From Arthrobacter sp. Bi26 (lineage in GTDB: Bacteria > Actinomycetota > Actinomycetes > Actinomycetales > Micrococcaceae), in assembly GCF_918697925.1 (NCBI RefSeq), contig NZ_CAKKMF010000018.1, positions 1 through 64,000 on the forward strand: DNA of 64,000 nucleotides. The letters run 5' to 3'. The notes beneath the pieces are model-generated. The model was not told the DNA's origin. It searched no databases and saw only the letters and a list, made by a program, of their open reading frames with translations. Positions 1 to 8,051 of this stretch are shown piece by piece; within the stretch, counting starts at the first letter, position 1, and each line of letters starts with the position of its first letter. A program made the translations under genes and the position numbers.

Positions 1-2
1 CC

Positions 3-71
3 CTTCCAGGGGCGGCCGCACCCGCCGGCATGCACACCACCGACCGCCCCGCTGACAGCTCGGATTCCTAA
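3..71 (+). CDS. 3' end of an upstream gene (partial, tentative)
   Basis: A frame open from the left edge ends with TAA at 69-71, one base before the ATG of the next gene. The visible tail is Ala/Pro/Ser/Asp rich, as expected of a disordered C-terminus. The tight junction suggests the first glycosyltransferase sits in an operon with this upstream gene. Only about 22 residues are visible, so no function can be given, and chance openness in GC-rich DNA is possible. Confidence 0.4.
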   Translation, partial: LPGAAAPAGMHTTDRPADSSDS

Positions 72-72
72 G

Positions 73-960
73 ATGCCCCTCGATATTTTCATTCCTTACT
101 GGGGCGACCCCGGCTATATGAAGGAAACGGTCCGCAGTGTCCTGGCCCAGGAAAACGGCGATTGGCTCCTGACTGTGGTTGACGACGCCTACCCCGGAAC
201 GGAAATTTCCGAGTACATGGCCGGGATCCAGGACGCCCGTGTCCGCTACATCCGCAAGGACGTCAACGCGGGCATCACGGAGAACTACCGCACGTGTGTG
301 GGGATGGCCAGCCAGGAAGTCATGGTCATACTGGGCTGCGACGACGTCCTGCTGCCGAACTACGTTGACGTGATTCTTGCCGCTCACCGGCGCTTCCCCG
401 ACGCAGCGATCATCCAGCCGGGGGTGCAGGTCATCGACGAACGAAGCCAGGTGGTGGCCACGCTCGCGGACTCCGTCAAGCAGAAGATCGTCCGGCCGCG
501 CGGCCGCGGCAAGCAGCTCATCGCCGGCGAGGCCATCGCCAGCAATCTGATGCACGGGGACTGGCTGTACTGGCCCTCCCTGGCCTTCCGGACCGACAAG
601 ATCCGCGAAGTGGATTTCCGGGACGGGTTCCCGATCATCCAGGACCTCGCCCTCATCATGGACATGATCTACAAGGGCGACCAGCTGCTGATCGAGCCCA
701 CGGTGTGCTTCCAGTACCGCCGGCACTCCAACAGCGCCTCCTCAACCAAGCTCGTTGACGGTTCACGGTTCGCCGGTGAACGCGAATACTTCGCCCTGTC
801 CGCGGCGCAGGCCGACGCGCTCGGCTGGCGCCGGGCAAAGCGCGCCGCAAATCTGAGGCTTACGTCCCGGGCGCACGCGCTCTCCCTGCTTCCGCAGGCC
901 GTCCTGGACCGCAACTCCACAGCCGTCAGCGCACTCGTGCGCCATTCCTTCGGCAAGTAA
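73..960 (+). CDS. Family 2 (GT-A) glycosyltransferase
   Basis: Predicted cytoplasmic GT2 glycosyltransferase of 295 residues that would add a sugar from a nucleotide-sugar donor to a growing surface glycan. The N-terminus has the GT-A pattern: a first beta strand (IFIPYWGDPGYM), VVDDAY with Asp37-Asp38, and a DXD-like site GCDDVLLPNY with Asp90-Asp91. There are no membrane segments. The ATG follows the preceding stop codon by one base with no strong Shine-Dalgarno, so translation may be coupled. It heads a run with an epimerase and a second GT2 gene, which points to one polysaccharide pathway. Donor and acceptor cannot be read from sequence. Confidence 0.85.
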   Translation: MPLDIFIPYWGDPGYMKETVRSVLAQENGDWLLTVVDDAYPGTEISEYMAGIQDARVRYIRKDVNAGITENYRTCVGMASQEVMVILGCDDVLLPNYVDVILAAHRRFPDAAIIQPGVQVIDERSQVVATLADSVKQKIVRPRGRGKQLIAGEAIASNLMHGDWLYWPSLAFRTDKIREVDFRDGFPIIQDLALIMDMIYKGDQLLIEPTVCFQYRRHSNSASSTKLVDGSRFAGEREYFALSAAQADALGWRRAKRAANLRLTSRAHALSLLPQAVLDRNSTAVSALVRHSFGK

Positions 961-984
961 ACGCCCCGCAACGAAAGGTCCGCT

Positions 985-2079
985 GTGACTTCTTCTGAAA
1001 CCTCCGCACGCCCCGGCGGAACTGTCCTTGTCACCGGCGGCGCCGGTTTCATCGGCTGCGCCATTTCCGCGTCCCTCGCTGACGCGTTCGACCGGGTCGT
1101 CGTGGTGGACAGCCTCCACCCGCAGATCCATGCCACGGGCGAGCGTCCGGCGGAGCTGGACGGGCGGGCGGAACTGATCGTCGCCGACGTCGCCGAGGCC
1201 CAGACCTGGGACACGGTCCTGGCGCAGCACTCCCCCGACGTCGTCATCCACCTGGCCGCGGAGACCGGAACGGGCCAGTCGCTTGAAGAGTCCACCCGGC
1301 ACACGCACGTCAACGTGGTGGGCACGTCCCAGCTCCTGGACGGGCTCAACCGCCACGGCAAGCTCCCGCGCAGGATCGTCCTGTCCTCCAGCCGCGCCGT
1401 GTACGGTGAGGGCGCCTGGAGCGACAGCGACGGCAAGCCTTTCTACCCGGGCCAGCGCACCAGCGCCACCCTGGACCAGGCCCAGTGGGACTTCCCCGCC
1501 GCCACCCCGCTGCCGATGAAGGCCTCCGCAACGTTCCCCGCCCCCGTGAGCGTCTACGGCGCCACCAAGCTGGCCCAGGAACACGTCCTGCAGGCCTGGG
1601 CCAAGTCCTACGGCGTCGAGACCGTCATCCTGCGGCTGCAGAACGTGTACGGTCCCGGCCAGTCGCTGATCAACCCCTACACCGGCATCATGAGCCTGTT
1701 CTGCCGCATGGCGATGGGCGGAAAGTCGATTCCGCTGTACGAGGACGGCGAAGTGCGCCGCGACTTCATCCTGATCGACGACGTCGCCTCCGCGATAGTC
1801 GCCGGCGCCGTCTCCCCCACGGTCCAGGGCGAGCCCATGGACATCGGATCCGGTGAATTCCAGACCATCGGCACTGCGGCGAAACTCATCGCGGCTCACT
1901 ACAACGCCCCCGAACCGCACGTCACCGGACAGTACCGGCAGGGCGACGTCCGGCACGCGTGGGCGGACATCTCGGCCGCGAAGGACGTGCTCGGGTGGAC
2001 CCCGCAGTACAACCTCGCCCAGGGCATCGACCGCCTCGCCAACTGGATCGACGCCCAGCCCGACGTCCAGCCTGCCTGA
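985..2079 (+). CDS. NAD-dependent nucleotide-sugar epimerase/dehydratase (extended SDR)
   Basis: Extended short-chain dehydrogenase of 364 residues. The Rossmann motif TGGAGFIG lies at residues 17-24 and the catalytic pair at Tyr191 and Lys195 (VYGATK), with a Ser-rich stretch (LSSSRAVYG) before it. Family members epimerise or dehydrate UDP-, GDP- or dTDP-sugars, here probably preparing a donor for the flanking glycosyltransferases. The start is GTG with a GAAAGG ribosome site about 6 bases upstream. An insertion between the Ser motif and Tyr191 carries the sequence GKPFYPGQRT, longer than in simple GalE proteins. Exact substrate unknown; RmlB- or GalE-like activity are both possible. Confidence 0.88.
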   Translation: MTSSETSARPGGTVLVTGGAGFIGCAISASLADAFDRVVVVDSLHPQIHATGERPAELDGRAELIVADVAEAQTWDTVLAQHSPDVVIHLAAETGTGQSLEESTRHTHVNVVGTSQLLDGLNRHGKLPRRIVLSSSRAVYGEGAWSDSDGKPFYPGQRTSATLDQAQWDFPAATPLPMKASATFPAPVSVYGATKLAQEHVLQAWAKSYGVETVILRLQNVYGPGQSLINPYTGIMSLFCRMAMGGKSIPLYEDGEVRRDFILIDDVASAIVAGAVSPTVQGEPMDIGSGEFQTIGTAAKLIAAHYNAPEPHVTGQYRQGDVRHAWADISAAKDVLGWTPQYNLAQGIDRLANWIDAQPDVQPA

Positions 2080-2095
2080 CCCGGACGGACCCCCA

Positions 2096-2989
2096 GTGCC
2101 TCAGACTGCCGCCGTCGTTTCGCTGTTTAACCCCGACGACGGCGTGCTGGCGAACGCCGCTGCCCTGCTCGCCCAGGTTGACTCCGTGGTGGTGGTCGAC
2201 GACGGCAGCCCCGAGGACACCGCACGGATCCTGGCCGAACTGGAGTCCATGGGCTGCAAAGCAGTGCGGCTCACGGAGAACTCCGGAATCGCGGCCGCGC
2301 TCAACGCCGGAATCACCGCGGCCCTGGCTGCGGAGACGAAACCCGACTATGTCCTGACCATGGACCAGGATTCGCTGCTGGACGCCGGCTACGTCGACGC
2401 GCTCCTGGACGCCGCGGCGGCCGCCGCGGAAGCCGGCGTCCCCGTCGGCATGGTCGCCCCGGCCTCGGTCCGGGGCCTGCCCGTGCGCCGCGGCCCGGTC
2501 CTCAACGGCATCCAGCTCGGAGGGGAGCCCATCCAGTCAGGACTCCTGGTGCCCGTGCCGGTGCTTGAACGGCTCGGCCTCTTCCAGGGCACGCTGTTCA
2601 TCGACGGCGTGGACAGCGAGTTCTTCCTCCGGTGCGAGACCCAGGGACTGCGCACCGTGCTGGCCCCGAACGCCGCGCTCAATCACGCCCTCGGCAGCCC
2701 GGCCGCAGCCAACGTCTTTGGCCGGGACGTGTCCGTCGGAGGCCGGCCGCTGAAGGTCAGGACGGCCGCCGACTGGCGCTACTACTATCTCTTCAGGAAC
2801 CGGATCCTGCTCGCCCGCCAGTATGGCCGGCGCTTCCCGCTGTGGACGCTCAAGGGACTGCTGGCCGACTACCGCCACCTGGCGATTGTCACGCTGCTGG
2901 CCCCCGGCCGCGGCATTCGGCTGGCGAACGCCCTCCGCGGCGTTGCCGACGGCGTCCGTGGCGTCTCGGGACGGCGCGCGCGGCGCTAG
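2096..2989 (+). CDS. Family 2 glycosyltransferase, rhamnosyltransferase-like
   Basis: GT2 glycosyltransferase of 297 residues resembling bacterial rhamnosyltransferases (WbbL/RfbN type). Visible motifs are VVVVDDGSPEDT near residue 33, NSGIAAALNAGI, the acceptor-side MDQDSLLD, and FIDGVDSEFFLR, typical of this group. The C-terminal part carries aromatic/basic segments around YYYLFRNRILLARQYG. I place the start at GTG 2096; an open frame extends further upstream only because it overlaps the epimerase. It is 17 bases downstream of the epimerase, likely the same operon. A rhamnosyl donor would fit rmlA nearby, but rmlB, rmlC and rmlD are not in the window. Confidence 0.87.
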   Translation: MPQTAAVVSLFNPDDGVLANAAALLAQVDSVVVVDDGSPEDTARILAELESMGCKAVRLTENSGIAAALNAGITAALAAETKPDYVLTMDQDSLLDAGYVDALLDAAAAAAEAGVPVGMVAPASVRGLPVRRGPVLNGIQLGGEPIQSGLLVPVPVLERLGLFQGTLFIDGVDSEFFLRCETQGLRTVLAPNAALNHALGSPAAANVFGRDVSVGGRPLKVRTAADWRYYYLFRNRILLARQYGRRFPLWTLKGLLADYRHLAIVTLLAPGRGIRLANALRGVADGVRGVSGRRARR

Positions 2990-3047
2990 CTGTACTGCGC
3001 CGGGAGAGTGGGACTCCGGCGTGAGACCCCGGCGGTAGCCCGCGGCG

Positions 3048-4130
3048 CTAACCCGCGTTCTTGGCCCGCCGCATGATCGGGCGCTCCACGAAGAACCAAC
3101 TCGCCGCAGCCAGCGGGATTGTGCACAGCGTGGCCGCCACCGTGAACCACCACACGCCCCAGTGGTACGCCCCGAAGACCGCCAGCAACTGCTGGACGGG
3201 AAACGCATAGATGTAGGCGCCGTAGGAGATGTCGTGGCGGCCCACAATGGCCGGCTGGGGAAGCCAGGTGGAGATCCAGAGCAGCCCGTAGGCAATAAAG
3301 GGTGCGGCGAGCTGGCCGCCGAAGCCGTCCACGAAGAAGATCGACAGGCCAGCCAGCACGATCGAGACCGGCCCGGCCACCTTGTGGATGCCGATCTTGC
3401 TGCTGAGAACCTGCACGACGGCGCCGCCAAGGAAGTACGGGGTCAGGCGTGCGGCGAGCTCGAAATCCAGGTTCGACTGCAGGTAGGGCTTGATGACGCC
3501 GATATTGGCCCAGAGGACCACGCTGGCGATGAACGCGGCAATCACGGGCCACGGGGTCTTGCGGACCAAGGGCATGAACCCCATCACGGCGACCATCAGG
3601 TAGCACATGAACTCAAAGTAGAGCGTCCACAGTGAGCCGTTCCAGGCGCCCGGATAGGGCACGCCTGCCGGGGTGCCGGCAATGTCATAGCTGACAATCC
3701 GCAGGGACAGGTTCGCGAAGATGGAGTTCAGGGGTGTGGTGGCCGTCTGCAGGAAACCGTGCAGCGAGCCGTGTTGGATCACGTAGGCAATCGGGGCGAA
3801 GACGAACGCCATGACGATCAGGCAGACGATAAACGCCGGGAAGATGCGGGCGACGCGATGAACCAGGTACCGGCCGATCCCGCTGCCAAAGCGGCTGGCG
3901 GTAATCAGGTAACCGCTGATGCCAAAGAATCCGGCCACGGCCCAGCCGCCAAGGTTTTCACCGCGGAACCCCCAGCCGTTGCCGGCGCCGACGACGTGCC
4001 AGCTATGCGCCAGCAGGACCGAAAACGCCAGTATCAGCCGGATGAGGTTCAGGCTGTTCTTCCTCGGGTCCAGCCGGCTCCCCACTGCCGGAGCCGGCTT
4101 TGCTTTGGGTGTCAGTACAGCTGCGCTCAA
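3048..4130 (-). CDS. Membrane acyltransferase (AT3 / OafA-YrhL family)
   Basis: Integral membrane O-acyltransferase of 360 residues, AT3 family, with about ten hydrophobic segments. It starts with the typical LNLIRLILAFSVLLAHSW, whose His is the conserved helix-1 histidine, and ends with the family's FVERP motif near the C-terminus. These proteins O-acetylate or otherwise acylate exported glycans, peptidoglycan or secondary metabolites at the membrane. It is convergent with the GT2 gene and divergent from rmlA. There is no C-terminal SGNH domain, so it may act alone or with a separate partner. The substrate is presumably the glycan made by this locus (inference). Confidence 0.88.
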   Translation of the reverse strand: MSAAVLTPKAKPAPAVGSRLDPRKNSLNLIRLILAFSVLLAHSWHVVGAGNGWGFRGENLGGWAVAGFFGISGYLITASRFGSGIGRYLVHRVARIFPAFIVCLIVMAFVFAPIAYVIQHGSLHGFLQTATTPLNSIFANLSLRIVSYDIAGTPAGVPYPGAWNGSLWTLYFEFMCYLMVAVMGFMPLVRKTPWPVIAAFIASVVLWANIGVIKPYLQSNLDFELAARLTPYFLGGAVVQVLSSKIGIHKVAGPVSIVLAGLSIFFVDGFGGQLAAPFIAYGLLWISTWLPQPAIVGRHDISYGAYIYAFPVQQLLAVFGAYHWGVWWFTVAATLCTIPLAAASWFFVERPIMRRAKNAG

Positions 4131-4150
4131 TCCCGGTATCCTTCGTTGCG

Positions 4151-4184
4151 TAGTCCAGACCCGTTACTTAGTCCAGACCCGTTA
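4151..4184. repeat. 16-bp direct repeat upstream of the acyltransferase gene
   Basis: TAGTCCAGACCCGTTA occurs perfectly at 4151-4166 and 4169-4184, two bases apart (18-bp period). It lies in the space between the divergent acyltransferase gene and rmlA, closer to the former. It could be a duplicated regulator site or a simple slippage duplication. Confidence 0.8.
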
Positions 4185-4300
4185 TTCTACCTTGCACGGG
4201 CCCTGCACCCCCGGCGCAGGGTGCCCGGCCCAGCTGTCGCGTGCGCCCAATCCGGCTCCGAGTTTGCTGTGACCGGCTAAGGTACGGGAGGATTGGGCCC

Positions 4301-5170
4301 ATGCGTGGAATAATTCTGGCCGGCGGTACCGGCTCCCGGCTTCACCCGATCACTCTCGGCATCAGCAAGCAGCTGGTCCCCGTGTATGACAAGCCGATGA
4401 TCTACTACCCCTTGTCCACGCTGATCCTTGCGGGCATCCGGGACATCCTCATCATCACCACACCCCATGACGCGGAGCAGTTCCAGCGGCTCCTGGGCGA
4501 CGGGTCCAAGTTCGGCGTCAACCTCACCTACGTCCAGCAGCCCTCGCCGGACGGCCTGGCCCAGGCGTTCGTGCTCGGTGCCGAGCACATCGGGAACGAG
4601 ACCGTGGCGCTGGTCCTCGGTGACAACATCTTCTACGGCCAGGGCATGGGCACGCAGCTGCGCAAGCATGCCGACATCGACGGCGGTGCCGTGTTCGGGT
4701 ACTGGGTCCGGGATCCCAAGGCCTACGGCGTCGTGGAATTCGACGACGACGGCAAGGCCCTCTCACTCGAAGAGAAGCCCGCGAAGCCGCGCAGCCACTA
4801 CGCCGTGCCGGGCCTGTACTTCTATGACAATGACGTCATCGACATCGCCAAGAACCTCAAGCCCTCTGCGCGCGGTGAACTGGAGATCACCGATGTCAAC
4901 CGGACCTACCTGGAGCGCGGCAAGCTGCAGGTAGAGATACTTCCGCGCGGCACGGCCTGGCTGGACACCGGAACCTTCGACGACCTCAGCGACGCCTCAA
5001 ACTTCATCCGCACTGTCGAGCACCGCCAGGGCCTTAAGGTCGGCGCCCCGGAGGAAATTTCCTGGCGGCTGGGCTTCCTGACCGACGACGAACTTCGCCA
5101 GCGTGCGGAACCCTTGGTCAAGAGCGGCTACGGTGCCTATCTGCTGGGACTGCTGGACCAGACCATCTGA
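4301..5170 (+). CDS. rmlA: Glucose-1-phosphate thymidylyltransferase
   Basis: RmlA (289 residues) joins dTTP and glucose 1-phosphate to give dTDP-glucose, the first step to dTDP-L-rhamnose. The nucleotide-binding signature [11 protein letters not shown] is at residues 8-18. Other family motifs are [49 protein letters not shown] and [11 protein letters not shown]. Length matches the short RmlA class (about 290). I chose ATG 4301 because of GGGAGGA about 8 bases upstream; the frame stays open further 5' without a ribosome site. rmlB, rmlC and rmlD are not in the window and must be elsewhere if rhamnose is made. Confidence 0.96.
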   Translation: MRGIILAGGTGSRLHPITLGISKQLVPVYDKPMIYYPLSTLILAGIRDILIITTPHDAEQFQRLLGDGSKFGVNLTYVQQPSPDGLAQAFVLGAEHIGNETVALVLGDNIFYGQGMGTQLRKHADIDGGAVFGYWVRDPKAYGVVEFDDDGKALSLEEKPAKPRSHYAVPGLYFYDNDVIDIAKNLKPSARGELEITDVNRTYLERGKLQVEILPRGTAWLDTGTFDDLSDASNFIRTVEHRQGLKVGAPEEISWRLGFLTDDELRQRAEPLVKSGYGAYLLGLLDQTI

Positions 5171-5191
5171 CGTGCCCTGCTGTCCTGATGT

Positions 5192-5208
5192 GCCCGCCAG
5201 TGGCGGGC
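5192..5208 (+). terminator. Possible hairpin terminator after rmlA
   Basis: An inverted repeat with 8-bp arms (GCCCGCCA / TGGCGGGC) lies 22 bases after the rmlA stop. There is no downstream T-run, so it is only a weak candidate terminator or an mRNA 3'-end stabiliser. Confidence 0.35.
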
Positions 5209-5248
5209 CGCTACTTGTCGGTGCCCGCATCAGCCCCGGGCTGAAAAG

Positions 5249-7264
5249 TTGAACTGGCTCCAGACGCTGCCATACGTGCTGGAGGCGATGCTTTTCCTCC
5301 TGTTGCCCGGCGGCCTGGTAACGGTCAGCCTTGGCCTGAGGGGACTGTCGGCGGCTGCCCTGGCCGGGCCGGTCACGATCTCCATTGCGGCGGTCCTGGC
5401 CGTACTCTTGCCCTTCGCGTCTATCCCGTGGACAGCCGCTGCCGTCCTGGCCGGCGGCGTTCTGCTTTCTGCCGTGATCATCGGAATCCGGCTCCCCGGG
5501 ATCCGGCGCGCTGGCGGCAGCCTGCGCCACGCCTTCATTCCCTGGCACCACGCCGAGGCATCCCAGCACCCCGCGCGCCGAACAAGGAGCGCGGCCCGGG
5601 TCGCTGCGGCGTTCTTCGCGGGCGCGGCGCTGATCCTCGTTGAACTCGCCTTGGCTTTCGGTTCTCCGGAGAGTTTTTCCCAGACCTTCGACAACGTGTT
5701 CCATCTGAACGGTGTGCGGTACGTTCTGGATACGGGCAACGCCTCTTCGCTGTGGATGTCCAAGATGACCAGCGGCGACGCGGCGCCCTACTTCTATCCG
5801 GCAGCCTGGCATGGCCTCGCCGCGGCCCTCGTCCAGCTGACCGGGCTGCCGATTACGGTGGCCGTGAACGTCCTGAACATGACCGTGGCGGCAGTCGTGT
5901 GGCCGTTGGGCTGCATGATGCTGACCCGGACGGTGGCCGGCAACCGGCCCGTGGCCGTCGGCGCCGCAGCGATCCTGGCCGCAATGTTCGCGCCGTTCCC
6001 GATCCTGCTGCTGGATTTCGGCGTGCTGTATCCGAACTTCCTGGCGATCAGCATGCTGCCGGCCGCCCTGGCCAGCATTGCCCTCTTGTGCCAGGTGGCG
6101 CGCCACCTTCAGTGGCCGCCCGCGCCCCGGTTCACGCTGCCGCTGCTGATCCTTCCGGGACTTGCCCTGGCCCACCCGAACGGATTCATGTCGCTCGTGG
6201 CGCTCTCGGTGCCGATCATCCTGCAGGCCTACGCACGCCTTGCCGGCAACCGCGAACACCGGTCCCGGCACCGCACCGCCTGGATCCTCGCCAGCCTGGG
6301 GCTCGGCGTCGGGGCCGTGGCCCTGTATGTGCTGTGGACCAACATCCGGCCGCCGGAAGATGCCGCGTTCTGGGAACCCGTGCAGACGCCCCGCGGTGCT
6401 GCGTGGGATGTCCTGGCGAACGGCGCCATTGACCGCCCCGCTGCGATCGGCGTCAGCGTGCTGATGCTGATTGGCCTCTTCCTGTGCTGGCGGCGCGGCG
6501 GCAGGACGTGGATGATCGCCGGTTTTGTCATCACCGGCGTGCTGTACGTCATTGTTTCCGGCACCCTGAAGGGCGATGTGCGCGCCGCGCTGACCGGGAT
6601 CTGGTACAACGACAGCAACAGGATCGCGGCGCTCCTGCCGCTGACGGCCTTGCCGTTCGCCGCCGTCGGCGTCGACGCCGTCGCCGTCTGGCTCCGCCGC
6701 TGGCTTGACCGGCTGGCAGGGTCGCCACAGAGCGCCGGCCGCGGCACCAACGCCGCTTACCTTGTCATCTGCGGCGTGCTCGCCCTGGCGGTCGCCGCGT
6801 CCCAGATCCCCTCAATGAGGACCGCGATCGGTTCGGCCCGGAAGAACTACCTCGAGACGGACCATTCGCTGCTCGTCTCAACGGACGAACAGAAGGTCAT
6901 CGACCGGCTGGACGAGATCGTTCCCGCGGACGCCGCCATCGCGGTGAACCCGTGGACGGGCGGGGCGCTGGCTTATGCGATCGCCCATCGGGAGACCACG
7001 GCCAAGCACATCCTGACGGCCAACACGGCCGCCGTCGAAACACTCAACCGGAACCTCCGCAATGCGGACAACGATCCGGCGGTCTGCGCCGCGCTGAAAG
7101 CCACCGGTGTCCGCTATGTCCTGGACTTCGGCCCCAATGAAGTCCACTTCGGCGAACATCCCTTCCCGGGACTGGAGAACCTGAACAACTCGCTGGCCGT
7201 CCGGCTGGTGCTGGCAGAGGGCGGCGCCCGGCTGTACGAAGTGACGGCCTGCCGGGAGACTTGA
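5249..7264 (+). CDS. Large polytopic membrane protein, DUF6541-like
   Basis: A 671-residue membrane protein with many hydrophobic helices, starting with LEAMLFLLLPGGLVTVSLGL. It resembles actinobacterial DUF6541 proteins, which have a GT-C-like layout of multiple helices and periplasmic loops and sit in cell-envelope glycan loci. The loop QTFDNVFHLNGVRYVLDTG corresponds to the acidic first loop often seen in such proteins. A soluble C-terminal part (from about residue 530) follows the last helix. The start is TTG, a weak choice. Placement after rmlA suggests a lipid-linked-sugar glycosyltransferase or a glycan membrane protein, but that is inference. Confidence 0.72.
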   Translation: MNWLQTLPYVLEAMLFLLLPGGLVTVSLGLRGLSAAALAGPVTISIAAVLAVLLPFASIPWTAAAVLAGGVLLSAVIIGIRLPGIRRAGGSLRHAFIPWHHAEASQHPARRTRSAARVAAAFFAGAALILVELALAFGSPESFSQTFDNVFHLNGVRYVLDTGNASSLWMSKMTSGDAAPYFYPAAWHGLAAALVQLTGLPITVAVNVLNMTVAAVVWPLGCMMLTRTVAGNRPVAVGAAAILAAMFAPFPILLLDFGVLYPNFLAISMLPAALASIALLCQVARHLQWPPAPRFTLPLLILPGLALAHPNGFMSLVALSVPIILQAYARLAGNREHRSRHRTAWILASLGLGVGAVALYVLWTNIRPPEDAAFWEPVQTPRGAAWDVLANGAIDRPAAIGVSVLMLIGLFLCWRRGGRTWMIAGFVITGVLYVIVSGTLKGDVRAALTGIWYNDSNRIAALLPLTALPFAAVGVDAVAVWLRRWLDRLAGSPQSAGRGTNAAYLVICGVLALAVAASQIPSMRTAIGSARKNYLETDHSLLVSTDEQKVIDRLDEIVPADAAIAVNPWTGGALAYAIAHRETTAKHILTANTAAVETLNRNLRNADNDPAVCAALKATGVRYVLDFGPNEVHFGEHPFPGLENLNNSLAVRLVLAEGGARLYEVTACRET

Positions 7265-7292
7265 GGACTGGGAAATGAGGACTGGGCAATGA
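7262..7292 (+). repeat. 14-bp tandem repeat starting at the stop codon
   Basis: TGAGGACTGGGAAA (7262-7275) is followed by TGAGGACTGGGCAA (7276-7289) and a further TGA (7290-7292). The first TGA is the stop codon of the membrane-protein gene. Because the period is 14, the three TGA codons fall in three different frames. Confidence 0.85.
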
Positions 7293-7313
7293 GCGCCCCA
7301 AGCGCAGTTCCGG

Positions 7314-8051
7314 CTAGCTGAGCCGGGCCAGTTCGGCCAGTTTGGCTTTCACCGCTTCGGGCTCGGCCGTGTCCGCCGGGAGGGCAAGCGTCACCCTCAC
7401 CACGGTCAAACCGTCCACCATCTCCACGACGTACTCCGTGGTCCCGGTCAGGCGGTTGGCGGAATACCATGCCTTGGCGCCGAGGTCCGGGACGGGCTCG
7501 GGCGACATCATCAGCCGGGGCAGCCCGAGCCCGTCCAGGCCTGCCTGGTCCGGCGCGGTGGTCTTCGACACGATCAGCGCATTCCCCAGGTCCGCGGCCT
7601 GCCCGGCAGCGACGGGGGCCAGGGCAAACGTGCAGGCGAGCTCGGCCACGCCGTCCTTCGACGACGCCTGAACGTCGGCCGGCTGAACGTTCCCGGCCAC
7701 GGCACCCAGCACCCGACGGATGTCCGTCAGCGCCGGCTGCGCGCACTCGGCCCCCGGGGCCGGCACCACCGTACGGCCGTCGTGGGTCAGCGGTTCGTTT
7801 CCGGGGGCGACGCCGGACGTCCCCGTCGGCGTCGGGGCCGACGGGGCCGGCGTCGTACCCGCGGCTGAAGGCCCCGGCCCGGGCGCCGGGGCTGCAGTGC
7901 AGGCGCCCAGGGCCAGGCTCGCCGCGAGGGCGAGCAGGCCGCAGTAGCGCACCGGACGCCGGCGGCCCGGAGCGCCCTGCCGGGCAGGGACCTCATGTAG
8001 AGGGACTGGGTTGGCTGAACTAATGCCGGCGGAGCTAATTGAAGATGTCAT
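7314..8051 (-). CDS. Secreted lipoprotein, DUF3558-like (uncertain)
   Basis: Probable surface lipoprotein. A hydrophobic stretch ends in the lipobox-like LALGAC, followed by a Pro/Ala/Gly/Thr-rich linker and a globular domain with two cysteines (EC and LACTF) and a YVVEMVDGLTVVRVTL strand. This is reminiscent of DUF3558 lipoproteins of actinobacteria, but I am not sure. The start is uncertain: ATG 8051 (245 residues) overlaps the upstream gene by 17 bases with a G-rich stretch before it; GTG 7952 would give a signal peptide of ordinary length. It lies downstream of the LGFP/transpeptidase gene and is probably co-transcribed with it. Confidence 0.65.
   Translation of the reverse strand: MTSSISSAGISSANPVPLHEVPARQGAPGRRRPVRYCGLLALAASLALGACTAAPAPGPGPSAAGTTPAPSAPTPTGTSGVAPGNEPLTHDGRTVVPAPGAECAQPALTDIRRVLGAVAGNVQPADVQASSKDGVAELACTFALAPVAAGQAADLGNALIVSKTTAPDQAGLDGLGLPRLMMSPEPVPDLGAKAWYSANRLTGTTEYVVEMVDGLTVVRVTLALPADTAEPEAVKAKLAELARLS

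Noticed and set aside
763..1956. 397-residue minus-strand open frame
   Set aside because: Opposite the epimerase gene; composition typical of GC shadow.
4997..6271. 424-residue minus-strand frame rich in Gln/Arg/Gly
   Set aside because: Opposite rmlA and the membrane-protein gene; no structure or start signal.
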